Origin: Agrobacterium genomosp. 13 str. CFBP 6927
Lineage (GTDB): Bacteria > Pseudomonadota > Alphaproteobacteria > Rhizobiales > Rhizobiaceae
DNA length: 64,000 bases
NCBI GenBank assembly: GCA_900012615.1
Contig: LT009757.1
Coordinates: 44,703 to 108,702, forward strand
Direction: 5' to 3'
Below, piece after piece: positions 63,947 through 64,000 of the stretch. A model generated the notes under the pieces. That model had not been told where the DNA came from, searched no databases, and worked only from the letters and a program-made list of their open reading frames with translations. A program made the position numbers and the translations under genes. Within the stretch, counting starts at the first letter, position 1. Each line of letters starts with the position of its first letter.

Positions 63947-64000
63947 GTCCGCGGCAGCGGGATGAGGGGGCAAGGGTCGAGATATATGGAGAGCTAGCCC

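Overview
The window reads as a catabolic and stress-response stretch of a Rhizobiales chromosome, almost certainly an Agrobacterium (rhizobium group) close to but not identical with A. fabrum C58. The evidence is high GC, very dense operons of ABC and TRAP uptake systems, and an unmistakable galacturonate block (uronate dehydrogenase, galactarolactone cycloisomerase, galactarolactone isomerase, KdgD, TRAP transporter). From memory, the same gene order lies on the linear chromosome of C58 around Atu3135-Atu3146; this needs a database check. No tRNA, rRNA, CRISPR, prophage or insertion sequence was seen.

Layout. (1) 1-3.96 kb: ugpBAEC-type glycerol-3-phosphate importer, ugpB cut by the window edge, closed by a hairpin. 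(2) 4.0-7.0 kb: decayed LysR remnant, NtaA/DszA-type flavin monooxygenase, nitroreductase-like protein. (3) 7.4-18.9 kb: hydantoin-type operon (racemase, two permeases, binding protein, ATPase, hydantoinase-A-like protein, two tandem DUF917/S-methylthiohydantoin-desulfurase-type proteins) and a large MalT-like LuxR regulator. (4) 18.9-25.1 kb: orphan sugar-binding protein divergent from a LacI regulator leading DUF2264, hydroxyacid dehydrogenase and isomerase genes. (5) 25.3-35.1 kb: sugar ABC importer divergent from a TetR regulator and an oxidoreductase/DUF993/isomerase/oxidoreductase operon. A TAACCA-N2-TGGTTA palindrome occurs at both promoters.

(6) 35.2-39.1 kb: an island of very short genes with strong ribosome binding sites, including a CspA-type cold-shock protein and a ribosomal protein S21. 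It holds a repeated 18-nt element next to intrinsic terminators, one copy with its own promoter, so a small RNA is likely. (7) 39.1-40.7 kb: acyltransferase and a stand-alone acyl carrier protein. (8) 40.7-47.1 kb: MacAB efflux pump, two small exported proteins (one Spy/CpxP-like) and a divergent OmpR/EnvZ-type two-component system. (9) 47.2-51.3 kb: FecI-type sigma factor, FecR-type anti-sigma factor and a TonB receptor with a signalling domain.

(10) 51.5-63.8 kb: pectin and galacturonate catabolism. A GH105 hydrolase releases unsaturated uronate from oligomers; KdgF, KduI and KduD take it toward 2-keto-3-deoxygluconate. GaaPQM imports galacturonate, and Udh, Gli, Gci and KdgD turn it into 2-oxoglutarate semialdehyde. 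A GntR/FCD repressor sits in the block, and AT-rich dyads lie in front of kdgD and between kduI and udh. An M24 peptidase and rhizobial palindromic repeats end the window.
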